Assembly: GCA_947579605.1 (NCBI GenBank)
Contig: OX388312.1
Location: forward strand, 18,871,313-18,935,312
Source of the DNA: Athripsodes cinereus
Lineage: Eukaryota > Arthropoda > Insecta > Trichoptera > Leptoceridae
DNA length: 64,000 nt
Direction: 5' to 3'
Shown here: positions 22,161-33,632 of the stretch, one piece after another
How positions within the stretch are numbered: position 1 is the stretch's first letter
How the letters are laid out: every line of letters starts with the position of its first letter
Notes under the pieces: generated by a model
Told to the model about the DNA's origin: nothing
Databases searched by the model: none
Seen by the model: the letters and a program-made list of their open reading frames with translations, nothing else
Program-made: the position numbers and the translations under genes

Positions 22161-22719
22161 TGCAGGGTTACTCTTGACATAATCTAAAAACAATTTTAAT
22201 CTTGTCTTAATCTTTTAACTTTTCGACGTGTGAAGTGACTATAGTCAAAAATATGTGTATGCCAATCCTCTGCCATATCTGAAGATAGTCGTTATTAACA
22301 TTTACACTAGTATTATGGTTGTGTTACGTTATATAGCCCCAAGGATATACCAGACATTGGTGTATTGATTAATATTGTTGTGATATTTATCAATTTTAGT
22401 GAAAAATATCTTCTGATTTGGTGAAAAAAATTTAACATCTGATAATTTTTTTTTGACGCAATAAAGATTGAAGATATATATTTCATAAATGTTGGTAAAT
22501 ATCACAACAATAATGTATATACCAATGTCTGGTATATATCGTTGGGGTTGTATAACATAATACAACCATAATACTCATGTAAATGTTGAAAACGACTATT
22601 GTCTGCAAATGCGAGATTGGCAGCACATATTTTTAACTACAATCATTTCATGCATTGTAGGGTTAAGATTGAGATAAGATCAAGATCGTTTTTAGATTGT
22701 ATCAAGAGTAGCCCCGCAG
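22161..22719. mobile_element. Fold-back element with long inverted repeats
   Basis: Ends TGCAGGGTTACTCTTGACAT and (reverse complement of the right end) CCTGCGGGGCTACTCTTGAT pair, and the similarity continues inwards: GATATACCAGACATTGGTGT near 22344 mirrors ACCAATGTCTGGTATATATC near 22519, and TATTATGGTTGTGTTACGTT mirrors TAACATAATACAACCATAAT. The whole 0.56 kb is thus an imperfect palindrome. A short relative is at 24601-24743. Confidence 0.65.
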
Positions 22720-23027
22720 GTATGATATCTTTAATACTGTTTAGATTGTATCAAGAGTAGCCCCGCAGGTATGATATAATAATAATAATAACAGTTTATT
22801 AAACACAATATCATTTTACAATAATCGAACAATAACACAATACATTTATTTTCCTAATACAATTACTCCCCAAAATTGAGCGTAGCTCGTGCTTTGGGGA
22901 GAAATGATATCTTTAATACTGTTTAGATTGTATCAAGAGTAGCCCCGCAGGTATGATATCTTTAATACTGTTTAGATTGTATCAAGAGTAGCCCCGCAGG
23001 TATGATATCTTTAATACTGTTTGATAC
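22689..23027 (+). repeat. 49-50-bp tandem array derived from fold-back element end
   Basis: Three full units (22729-22778, 22911-22959, 22960-23008) plus a first partial unit that is itself the right end of the fold-back element and a last partial unit. Each unit contains TTTAGATTGTATCAAGAGTA and GCCCCGCAGGTATGATAT. The array is interrupted by an insertion at 22779-22903. Confidence 0.8.
22779..22903 (-). mobile_element. Short retroelement tail inserted in tandem array
   Basis: 125 bp flanked by ATGATAT on both sides (22772-22778 and 22904-22910), a 7-bp target duplication. Read on minus it ends GTGTTTAATAAACTG and (TTA)n, and contains CTCCCCAAAGCACGAGCTAC. It looks like a 5'-truncated LINE or a SINE. 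Confidence 0.55.
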
Positions 23028-23039
23028 TTTTGGCATGCA

Positions 23040-23780
23040 TATTAAATGCATTGCAGTTTTAGTACCTACATGTTTCATATAATACATGATATTGATCTCT
23101 TGTATGTGAGACATATCTATATATAGTGATCTAGGACATCATATTAAGACATATTATTTAATCAAAGGTACATAGTGGAAGTTTATATTATGTTATTAAA
23201 AATAACACACTTAGATAATATATTAAGTACTTTCACAGAGATATTATTGATTGTGAGCCAACTTTCAAGAGCTTCCGCACTCGCTCAATGGTGAGAACGG
23301 AAGCTCTTTAAAGCTGCTTCTGATCAATAAAGTCACTGTGGTATTATTAAATATTGTGTTTTATTTTCAATAACATATTATTTAGTATTTTATTTAAGGA
23401 TTGTTGGGTATAATATAAGCTATCTTTGAAATAAAACCTCTTGGGATGGTGGGGTCCTAGTTGCGTGGGCAGGTTACTAGCACCATGCGACTTATAGCGG
23501 TGTGCTAATTTTCTGGATACAACCCAACACTGTGCAATGAACATTGAAAATTTGTAAGCTCAAATTTGATAAAGTTTTATGCATTTAAAATATTTTAAAG
23601 AAAAAGATAATATAATTCAAAATAAGTTTACAGACGTTTCACGCTCTACAAGCTATATATATTTTTTTGTATACCTATTTATTTAACTAAACATAAAATA
23701 TTAACACAATTTATAATATTTAAGATTTTTTTTAGAATTTAATATTTTTTTTACCCCTCCAGAAAGTGTACCAACAGTAC
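23040..23780. other. AT-rich stretch with possible repeats
   Basis: AAGAGCTTCCG...CGGAAGCTCTT near 23267-23309 forms a hairpin and is followed by AATAAAG, as in the R region of some LTRs, but no second LTR or coding region is present. 23430-23540 is less AT-rich and may be another repeat. Confidence 0.3.
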
Positions 23781-23819
23781 ACTTGTGTAGGAGGGGCAAG
23801 CAGTGTCCATATATAATAA

Positions 23820-24500
23820 TCTATCTATCTATATCTATCTATTCCCTCACTCCATATCCCAAGTGGGGTAGGCATAGAGAACGGAACGCCAATTAGATCT
23901 GTCCTTACATACTTCTTTCGCTTCCTCTACTTCCTCTACATACAATTTCTCATGCACGCACGTCGATTTCTTTTACTCAAAACACGGCCGTCCTTGTGCC
24001 ATGTGGATCTCGGACGCCCGCGCTTCCTCACACCCCTCCTTTCAGCCAAGTATATCCTCTTTGTCATTCTTTCCTCTTTCATTCGTTCCACATGACCAAA
24101 CCATCTCAATTTATTTACACGCATTCTATCCACAACACTCCTCTTGCATCCACTCATTCTTCTAGTATCCTCATTCCTCACTCTATCACGCAACGTTTTA
24201 CCAACCAACCTCCTCAGCGATCTCATCTCCACAGCATTTATTCCACTTTCGTCCTTCTTCAACCATGTCCACGTTTCGCTTGCATACATAAGTGTCGGTA
24301 CCAGGATGGTATTGTGCACTAGCAATTTTGCCATGTTCGACACATTGTCATTGCTGATAATGGGTCGAAGTGCACCGTTAATCCTAGCACCGGCTACTTT
24401 TCTTCTTTCGATATCCTTGTCACATCTTCCATCCCTCGCAAACAAACTTCCTAAATATACATACTCGTCCACTTGCTCCAAACTTTCATTTTCAACCTTT
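23820..24500 (-). pseudogene. 5'-truncated LINE, C-terminal RT region with GATA tail
   Basis: Minus-strand frame EQVDEYVYLGSLFARDGRCD...LVPTLMYASETWTWLKK, ending in RLRWFGHVERM-type sequence (NKLRWFGHVERMKEERMTKR), the conserved C-terminal part of many LINE ORF2 proteins. After a frameshift it reads CKDRSNWRSVLYAYPTWDME and ends in a (GATA)n tail near 23820. The catalytic RT domain is absent (5' truncation near 24500). Confidence 0.8.
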
Positions 24501-24600
24501 ATTTAATAAACAAACAATGTTCTAATACAATACTAATTACTATACAGTAAAATATATAAATACAAGCAGTACCTACTTAAAACAAAAAATAATTGCAACA

Positions 24601-24743
24601 GCAGGGCTACTCTTGACACAATCTAAATTTTTTTTTTTAATTTTAATTGTACGACATGCGAAGGGACTATGGTCAAAAATATCGCATGTCCTATGATTAT
24701 GATTAAGATCATATTAAGATTTTGTCAAAAGTAACCCTACAGG
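24601..24743. mobile_element. Short fold-back element (relative of 22161-22719)
   Basis: Begins GCAGGGCTACTCTTGACACA and ends with the inverse (AAGTAACCCTACAGG). The internal GACATGCGAAGGGACTATGG and ATCGCATGTCC also pair. This 143-bp form is an internal-deletion version of the longer element. Confidence 0.6.
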
Positions 24744-24866
24744 TGAATAATTCTACCCATTGCTTCTGTACAAGTGTGTAATAATGTTACATTTTTATGT
24801 GGGTAGTTAATAATAATTATCTGTACCTTTTTCTTATCTTTGTGTTTCTCATTATCCAAACCAGAG

Positions 24867-25047
24867 TTCGTCGGTAGCCCGGAGGTAGAGTCTCGGCCTC
24901 CGGAACAAGGGGTCCGTGGTTCAATCCCAGGTGCCGGCAAACTCCCCTTTCACGGCACAAGCTTTAAGCTTAGTGTGAAAGGTGTATAAGGTTGTATCTG
25001 GGTTTATAACAAAAACCCAGATAGGTATATCTTTTTTAAAAAAAAAT
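24867..25047 (+). repeat. tRNA-derived SINE, copy 4 (most complete)
   Basis: Full unit: GTCGGTAGCCCGGAGGTAGA (box A), TCTCGGCCTCCGGAAC, box B GGTTCAATCCC and TGCCGGC, which pairs with the initial GTCGGTA as an acceptor-like stem. Then come a palindromic AAGCTTTAAGCTT, AAGGTGTATAAGGTTGTATC, a terminal hairpin and (A)n. The reverse strand gives the spurious peptide PAPGIEPRTP often predicted from such SINEs. Confidence 0.85.
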
Positions 25048-25099
25048 CATCTCTTGTTTCAACTTATTAAGTACTACTACTACTACTACTACTATACCA

Positions 25100-25155
25100 T
25101 CACGGCATATCCCACAAGCGGGGTAGCCAGCAGACCAGCTGCATTATTAAGTGAC
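25100..25155 (+). repeat. GATA-tailed repeat family fragment with trinucleotide tract
   Basis: A (TAC)n tract (25073-25094) leads into ACCATCACGGCATATCCCAC and GGGGTAGCCAGCAGACCAGC, the family also seen at 38310 and 18765. Confidence 0.6.
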
Positions 25156-25159
25156 TTTC

Positions 25160-25957
25160 TAAAAATATAATATTATTGTTTTAACTGCTCTTTTTTGGAT
25201 TGTTTTTGACATTAAATCTATCATTGTGTTAATGTTCGTTGGTAGGTCCTCGAGCTTGCTAAGGATTTTGACTACTACATAATGTCTTGTGAATGGAGTA
25301 AATTAAAATTTATATGATTCTATCAAAAAGTATTGGTATTTATCAGGTTAATCTAATAAATATAATTTCATTCATATAAATTAATTTAGAACATGCAGAA
25401 CCTGCATTGTTAATAGAATTTTTATTTTTTATACTTCTTGCATGGGTTTTATAACATAATAGGAAGTTTAATTAAATTATAAATCTCAAACTCAATTTTA
25501 TTTTTTATTGTTAATTTTTCATTGTCCTTAAGGTGTAGAATTATAGATTTATTAGATGGGATGGGATATTAGGTATGTGCATACTTTGTACATAGAACAA
25601 TGTCTACAGGGCACATAAATTGTAAGAAAATCCATGACAGGAATATTGATTAATTTTTTATGTAAATATCATTATTCAGGTGATAGGCGCCTTTAAAGCA
25701 TAATTAAAACTGTTACACTGTTCTCCATTGTTTCACATTTTTACATAAGCATTTTCCCATTGGTCACGAAGAAGACCTATACTGAATGTATTATTTTTTA
25801 TTTATTTATTTTATTTATTCATTCTTTACTGTACATTGATTAAAAATAATTACATAATTTTTTAATTGGCTTGGAGAAAGCAACACGAATGTTTATTATT
25901 TGTTGTAATTTACTGGCTATCCCACTTGTAGGAGATGATGATGATGATGGTATAGAT
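25160..25957. other. Intergenic AT-rich DNA
   Basis: No gene. 25795-25860 is a minus-strand tail (CAATGTACAGTAAAGAAT, then AATAAAT repeats) of the LINE family at 3732-3876, as is 26240-26292. Confidence 0.45.
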
Positions 25958-26164
25958 CAGTGGCTTCCAAAGTTGACTGGGCTCCGACCCATCTAGGAAA
26001 AATTTCCAATCTTGGGACCCGCCTTTTAGCTTTTTTTCTCCAAACATTGCTCCAACAACATTTTTTATTCATGTCTTATACGGTGGCAAATCGTCCATTA
26101 GGGCCTACTCAATATTCGCTCACGACCCACTGGTGGGTCGCGACCCATAGTTTGGGAAATACTG
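25958..26164. mobile_element. hAT-type MITE
   Basis: 207 bp from CAGTGGCTTCCAAAGT to AGTTTGGGAAATACTG, the CAGTGG...CCACTG-type ends of hAT MITEs, with inner GACCCACTGGTGGGTCGCG palindrome. Flanks GTATAGAT and GATAGATA are a decayed 8-bp duplication. Confidence 0.65.
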
Positions 26165-26292
26165 GATAGATAGATTTTCCTACTGGTGATTGCATAATTA
26201 CAGGGATTTATAAATATTTCCTCTGATAAATTAAAAAAAAATGATTTATTTATTCATTTATTACTGTACATTGATTAAAATCAATTACATAA

Positions 26293-27430
26293 AAGGTACA
26301 TACAAAATATGCTATTTCAGGAAGCGCAGGCAAGGACCAACTATCACAAACATTCTATTATAAATCGCCTTCACATTCTCGGAAATAAATTCAATAATTT
26401 AATAGACTTGTTCCATGATCCAATCCACATACTAAAGTTGAATCTATTTGCACATTACAATCACATTTATATAAACAATAATCAGGAATCAACATCTTAG
26501 TAGGAACCCTTCCTCTTTTTATATACCTACCCATGTTTATTATGTATGTTTGTAATATTGATTTGTTAATTTTGTGTTATAAACACAAAATACAATAAAT
26601 AATAATAAATTAGTATTAATTAATAATAAAAAGAAATACAATAATAAATTTACATAAAAAAAGTAAGACCCATTGCTGTATTTAAAAATAAAATAAAAAC
26701 TGGGAGTGAAGTTTTTTAATATATACAAAAGATAACACTCCACTCAGAATTTTACATTTTTTTTGGCCCAGCGGTTTTCAAACTTTATTACGCGAACGCT
26801 TTGGAACCAGAAAAAAATCGTTTGTGATGAATAGAAATTAGAGATCGCGTTTTATGCAGTATAGGGGAAGAATAATCTTCATAAAAAAATTTAGTCTGTT
26901 CATAAGTGTGTATGTATGTTATGAATATAATGGTATGTTTATATAGTTATATGCTAAATACACATTTACTAGACAAGTAGGTAACAATAAAACCAATGCC
27001 CACTGTCATGTTCATGGGGTATCGCACCCGCACCTAGGATCTTGAAAATAGTATTTAAGTTTGGAAAACATATGAAAAGGTCCACACAATCGACAGCTAT
27101 ATAACGATAAAAAAAATAAGTTGGTGCCCCCCTCTCCTTGAAGAAAATCTTGGGCTCACCCTTGTCCTCGTGTTTGTAATATTTGAGTCTATTGTGCGTG
27201 TTCTTGGATAATAAAATAAATTGTGTGTCTTATTTAAAAACATGGATATTACAGATAATAAATATTATCTATCTATACCATCACAAAATCTCCCACAATT
27301 GAGGTAGCCAGTGAACTAACACGTGTCTAAACCAAACTTTTACAGGCACCTACCTGTACTTTCACTTTTACAATAATATTTATTGCTTTCTTTATATTCC
27401 AAAATTATCATAAATTACGTCTTGACTTTT
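26293..27430. other. Intergenic, scattered repeat scraps
   Basis: CAGCGGTTTTCAAACTTTATT near 26769 resembles a single hAT MITE end without a partner; 27270-27320 resembles the GATA-tailed family. No gene. Confidence 0.35.
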
Positions 27431-27479
27431 TATTGGCACGATGAGGATGACTTGCATGACTCACCCGTGAAAAATGCCC

Positions 27480-28520
27480 CGATGACATGCAATAAAATAA
27501 CCATTGCACATCATTACAGCTTCAGGTTAACCCGATTTGTAAAGATGTGAAAGCATTTGTGAAAAGTTTGAGAAATTTGAGAACTATAAAATCAGAATCC
27601 CAAAAACGTCATCCACTTGTATTGACAATATATTGATTTAATGATGTGTTGACAATATATTATTTATTTAATGATTAAATTGACTATGCTGAGACTGTTA
27701 ACTTTGTAAAATCTGATCACTCTGATAATTTATGATTTTAAAGTGAGATCATAAAATGTGAAAATGTAATGAACAAATTCAAATTAAGAAGATTTGATGA
27801 CGAACCAAATATAAACAGTTTTCTAGAATCTATGAATGATCGATTACAAATTTAATTTAGATCATTACTTTTTTTCGAATATTATTTATCTATTTACACC
27901 AACATACTCGTACGTCGTGAGCCTTTCACGCACCAATTAAAAAATATCAGAATCAGATTGTTGATTACTCTCGGTATTTTAATGTTTTTTATAAAATTTA
28001 TATAATATTGAAAGAGCGTGACTATTCGCGACAGATAAAACTGCTCGTTTCTAGGTATAGTAAGGTATTGAAAAGGGTAGGTATACAGTAAGGTAAAAAG
28101 ATTATTTCTCAGTAAAAAATAAAAAAGCATCTGAAAATGTTATTTAAATTACTTGTAATATCGAAAGCAGGAAACTAGTAAAGAAAGTTAATTCAGATTG
28201 CCAGAATAATGCTCAAACTGCTCACTACTTAAATGACTATTTTGCAAATGTGTCCATGTCTCTTACGAATGGCTTAAGCCCCTCAGTGAAGAGGGCTAAA
28301 GGTTATTTGGAAACACCACTCAATGATGATTTTCATAATTACAATACTAGATAAAAGCATAAAATTAGACCAATTGAACACAGGCTCTCTGAGTTGGATC
28401 GTAACTTTCTGTGTCATAATGTAAGACAGCAACAAATTCCTAGGTTTGTTTTCCGGAGAGTGGTGAAATCGTATCTACATAGTTGATAAACCATTCTGCA
28501 CAATGTTGACCAAATGCTAA
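27480..28520 (+). pseudogene. Decayed LINE endonuclease/linker remnant
   Basis: Readable scraps in order: SSTCIDNIL and VNFVKSDHSDN (C-terminal motifs of AP-endonuclease domains), a stretch AHYLNDYFANVSMSLTNGLS (linker before RT), then SELDRNFLCHNVRQQQIPRF. Many stops and at least one deletion; RT proper is missing. Confidence 0.4.
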
Positions 28521-29172
28521 ATGAATAGAATTCTTTTATTGATTTTTTGTAGTATTATTCTTCTATTTATTTATGTATTTAATTATTAAACATTCTATTT
28601 GACTGATTAATTTATAACAATTATTAAAAATAATCAAACGTTACACTTGAAAAATTACCAAAAAGAATGAAAGAGAAGATAGAAATAACTGTAGCTTATA
28701 ATGTGCTTAGCCTATTTAGCAATGCGGCAATGATATATGTCTTATTACGTAGATATTTATCTAATTGTTCAGGTAGATTTGATAGGATATATGTAGTTAT
28801 AATGGATAAGGTAAGGCTTTGTATTGGTAGAGAGTTTGCATAAGTAAGAATAGGAATAGAGGTGAGGTTGGGAGAGGTCTAATGGGTGTCTGTAGAGATT
28901 CAGGGAGGGTATTTTCAGTTCTACTCTTGTACCTATTCGTCGTATAAGCTCATCCGATAAGACCTATCGGATTACGAGTATGCTAACACTCTAAGAGGGA
29001 TTTTTTATATGAAAAACTCATCCCAGGAAGAAATATCAGGGACGTGCCAATGTACAATATTTTATATAAATACGGTAATTTATATAAAATATTGACGGTA
29101 TTTATGCCATGCCAACGTTCACCAATTCCATCTATCTCTCTAATCTTTCATTCTTATCAATTCTTTCAGAGC

Positions 29173-29297
29173 GGGTAATTGCACTCATCGTTGTATCGTG
29201 ACGTCATCCAGCCAACTGAACTTACTAGAAATCGAACCCAGCACCTCTGTGTTACGAGTCAAGTGGTCCACTCATTAGGCCACCGAGGTGTGTGAGT
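29173..29297 (-). repeat. tRNA-derived SINE, second family
   Basis: Minus strand reads TGGCCTAATGAGTGGACCAC (box-A like) and GGGTTCGATTTCTAG (box B). A related minus-strand stretch lies at about 32800-32870 (TTGACTTGCGATACAGAGGT, AAGTTCGATACC). Confidence 0.5.
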
Positions 29298-29367
29298 AGC
29301 CTTGGAGAATTGTAATCATAAGTTGCAATTACCTAATAAGGCTTTCATAGACACTCTTTGCTTAGTG

Positions 29368-29629
29368 CAGTGGTTCTTAACCGGGGGTGCGGGAGAAGCC
29401 CCTACCTAACCATAAAAATTATAAAATATCATTTATTAAATTTCTTGTAATAAAATATTTGAAATCTGCAATAGTGTCCCCAATATTGAAGCTCATTAAA
29501 ATTATGTATGTGGATACTGGATCCATTTCTATTTGACTTAAATGTGATGGATGATGGGTTAAATGGGGTGCGGAGATATATTTTCAGATTCAAAGAGGTG
29601 TGACTCGCTAGAAAAGTTAAGAGACACTG
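29368..29629. mobile_element. hAT-type MITE with 8-bp target duplication
   Basis: 262 bp from CAGTGGTTCTTAACC to GTTAAGAGACACTG. Flanks GCTTAGTG and GCTTTGTG match at 7 of 8 bases, the hAT duplication length. Confidence 0.75.
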
Positions 29630-29639
29630 GCTTTGTGTA

Positions 29640-32552
29640 TTATATGTGATATGTATGATTTAATCTGAAGATATGCATCACTAGCAGGAGATAGAGTATT
29701 AGGTGTCTGTATATACATACATACATAAAGCTATGAGCTATATACCTATGCATGAAATGTATATTTCTCGAGCCTGCCCTGTCCTCATAAGGGACGAGAA
29801 TAGAGAGTCGTTTCCCCAGATAGGATGTTAGAATGTTATTTTTTATGTATTCCAAGGGGGAGGTGATAGATATCCTCGGGGTAGAGACGTTTTTTCAGTC
29901 TTATAAGGGTGTGAGGCGATCATTCTTATGTTTCGGGGATGGGAGAATGAAAAAAAGAGGAATTTGGTAGGCTTAGGAATGCTTTCAAAAGGAATTTTAC
30001 TTTTTTTTTCTTTCTTCGTTCATAGGATTATTAGTTTTTCTCTACTGTGCAAACAGTTTCGAATAACAAGCAAATTGATTCGCTATAAAAGTAATAGGAT
30101 ATTTGAAGACAATGTTTATATAATATTTTAGGATAAATATTCTTTATCTCTGGGGCCATTAGAAGACGTTACACTGAAGAATATCTTGTTTAATATATTT
30201 TATTGTCTTGTGACTTAAATACTCAATCTATACCTATTTTACCAACATTCTTAGATGTCTGTAAGTTTTATGAGTTATTAGAATATTCAGGGACTTTAAA
30301 TGTTAGCATATTATTTAGGTAACTCAAGGCTTTTTTAATCCAATAATAATACGCATACTAAATTCCTGAATATTGTTTTTGTATCCAAAAAAGAAAAATA
30401 AGTAGGTAGTGAGAAAGGTACCTACCTACTTGTAATTCGCGCAGCTCACAACAGGAAAGAAAATTTGTCTCGTGTTGTAATACAAAAATAAATTATTTAT
30501 AATTATGATGGAAGTAGCTATAATATTATTACTACTAGGTAGGTACTGTATCATGATGCTAGCTACTTAATGCAAATATACATTTTTTTTACATACATTG
30601 CATCTTCAGAAATGAGTGCCGAGTAGGTATTCCTTTCCTAAAATTGTTGATGTTTTTTTTACATAGATGACGCGTTAATAAAAATGACAGTTTTTTAAAA
30701 GTAGATATTATATCTAATGTCTTTAAGATTTCATTTTTATGACAAATGTCCTCAATTCGTGTAAAACGTCGTTTAATAAATTAACAAAAAAACGATATGA
30801 TGTAATTTGAATCAATATGTAGATCTATATTGTTTGAGTATGTAGGTAGGTACCTACAGTATGGAAACATTTGTTAGGTAGGTATAGATAATATTTATTA
30901 ATATGTATGTAAGTATGTATTTTGATAGTGATGCCACATGTGGACAGGGAGAGATATGATGATGGCACAATATAATATAATGTAGTAATAATACTAATAT
31001 TCCAAGGTGTTTATGATGATGATAAAACATTGTGAGGAGAGGGGGTTGTACAAGGGGGTGGAAGGCGCTATAAAGTAGAGTGAAAAAATAATAAAATCAA
31101 CATACTTACAATTATTATTCGTAAGAAATTATATCCTCTTTGCCTACAATATTAGGTAGGGTGGTTATTATTAGTTGCTGACGCAAAATATCTATCTTCT
31201 TGACTTCATCACACGATACTCCACCTATCTATGTTACCTATACCATTATAACATTTACACTGAAGACTCCCACCTCGCGCCCGGATGTTTCAGAAATCGG
31301 GATCTTCTATTTATTCCAATTTATTAAGCAACAAACTTTGTTCTACGGACAAGCACCAACGAACTTCTATATCTTGGATGCTCCTCTTATGAGAGGAAAA
31401 AGAAATACTTAGGTATATAATAAAATATAAAAGAAAAAATGGAAAAAATATTCTCTAAACACGAGCTTACAAATTTGAACTATAATATTATTAAACATTA
31501 TATTACACTTTTGGGGAAATGACGTGTCCAGAGACTATTGGGCGTTGACTATTGGCTATTCAGAAGTTTAAGAAATTTATGGTGACATTTATCAAAAATG
31601 TTTGTGATGTACATAAATGATGGAATAATACATGTAAGATATTTAATGCGGCATAGGTACATCAATGCTGAATAATTAAATATTATAATTTTAAAATGTA
31701 TTATACCTACCTTACCTACTCTAGAGCTTAGTCTACCTAGGTTGGTTAGTATCATGATATGAGAAATCGCTAATTGTCAAGTTATACTCAACTTTTGTAA
31801 AATGATATGCGTATTACGTGTGTGCGTTATGTGCAAGTGTGCAACTTGTAAAACATATTGATGTACTTCCTATGTACCTTTACATGCAAATTAAATCTAA
31901 AAAAGTGCGAAAATACACGCAGGTGTAGGGGAGAAAATAGTAACGTTAAAGGAAATATGGAAGTCTATCAAGTAACAACTGCCACATCGATGTTATTAAT
32001 CATAAGATTGTTTGAAAAGGTTTTTTTCGAAATTAAATGAGTTAAAAGATGATAAAATTAACATAAGAACAATGTCAGTACATTATTCAGAATACTATTC
32101 TCCCTTTGGTTTGTATTTGGGTGGTCTTTAGGCAATACAGCGGAGTGAGTAGACGGGGGTATAGTGGGCATTTGAGGTGGTGGGAGCCCTCATAAAAATG
32201 GACGACACCTGCTCCAATGGGGCGAGCCGTCGCACATAAATATCATTCGAGGTTATGTCAGGAATAGATATGAAATAAAAATAAAATTCACATTATATTG
32301 TGATGATTTTGGAGAGGTGTGACCCCATACCATACCATACCATACCAATATCATAATCTAACGACATGGAATGGATTATGTATCTTACCCCTGCGGTCCA
32401 TCACCATAATATCCATTATCCTATCTATATGAGACATCATAATATAATATACCTATATGTCAATATTATATTTTAATATGTAATCAAATTACCTCCACAC
32501 CTTTATAGTTACATTTTAATATAAGTAGTGCCTCCTGGTGACTACAATATCT
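29640..32552. other. Intergenic DNA, no gene seen
   Basis: Only short open frames without motifs. Minor simple repeats such as (CATAC)n near 32325-32345. Confidence 0.4.
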
Positions 32553-32581
32553 AAATCACCCGCGGACGAGTGGATGGTCTT
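32553..32581 (-). repeat. Hairpin-bearing repeat tail, copy 2
   Basis: Reverse complement is ACCATCCACTCGTCCGCGGG, then TGATTTAG; compare 19409-19437. Confidence 0.45.
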
Positions 32582-33479
32582 GAGAACAATAAATTAGAGT
32601 AGGTAACATCAGACTATGATAAGTTTTGATAGAATACCAGCTATTGATTAATGTTTTATCGGGTTGATGATTTTGAGTTTCCACATAATTATGTACACAG
32701 GTAGGTACCTGCATACATATTCAGTACAAGTCTCACATTCGTTTCTTGTTTTGATATGTAGTTGTATCTGTTGTAAAACTTTCAATATTAACTTCACACC
32801 TTCACTAGGTATCGAACTTATGACCTCTGTATCGCAAGTCAAGTGTGTTAACCAATATGTTTTTTGCGGTACCGTCACGCGGTCGAGTTTTATAGCGAGC
32901 TCCCGTGAAACTCGACCACGTGATGTTAACACGAAAGTCGTGAAATAAGTAAAACTGCTAAGGTGATCTGTGATTTTAAAATAAAAAAATAATAAATCCT
33001 ACTAGATCCAGTGTGACTCTGGGAGCTTTATGATAATCCTATCTCAAAACGACTTTACTTTCGACGCTTTCTTTCAATGGCTTTTATATGATAATTACCT
33101 GACTTTCATTACAAGCCACATAAAATACTCAGATAAGAATTTATTTTTTGCACAACTAAGTACACGAAGGTAAAATATTTACAAGTTTTCGTTCAGGGTT
33201 GTTATTTGATTTCATTTATGTCTGGTTATCTGGGAGACGATGGTAAAATATAATATATATACAGTACTTTGTGAACTAAAATTATAGTAACGAACCTAGT
33301 TAAGTAAAAATAAAAAAAAAAACAAATTTTAAATATACGTGAGATTGTAAGTATGTAAGTATATCTTTGTCTGTAGGTACATATTCTTTAATTAAATTTA
33401 AGTAGGTATGTACATTCTTGATTCATACAATATTTATTTCAATTGGCATTATTCGAGTTTGTCATTTTATGATCCTCGA

Positions 33480-33632
33480 ATATAGTATGTAGAGTTAAAA
33501 GAGAAATAATGTTACCTAGTTGTGTTTGCTTAATCTTTTTGTTTTTTTGTAATTGAAGACTGCATAATTCTCTTGTTCATGTCGATTGTAAAAAGGCATA
33601 AGCCGTATATTTCATAAATAAATAAATAAATG
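33480..33632 (+). repeat. LINE 3' end with GGC/GCCGT hairpin tail
   Basis: Ends AAAAGGCATAAGCCGTATAT, TTCATAAATAAATAAATAAA. Same terminal layout as 1794-1835 and three more sites. The 5' limit is a guess. Confidence 0.5.

Noticed and set aside
23099..23373. Possible solo LTR (TG...CA, AATAAAG after a hairpin)
   Set aside because: No target duplication, no partner LTR, no primer-binding site or coding remnant nearby.
24867..24938. Functional tRNA gene
   Set aside because: Only the acceptor-like stem and A/B boxes are recognisable; D and anticodon arms do not form well, and it is joined to the SINE body.
24737..24940. Open frame beginning MPAPGIEPRTPCSGGRDS
   Set aside because: Antisense translation of the tRNA-derived SINE; the PAPGIEPRTP peptide is a well-known artefact.
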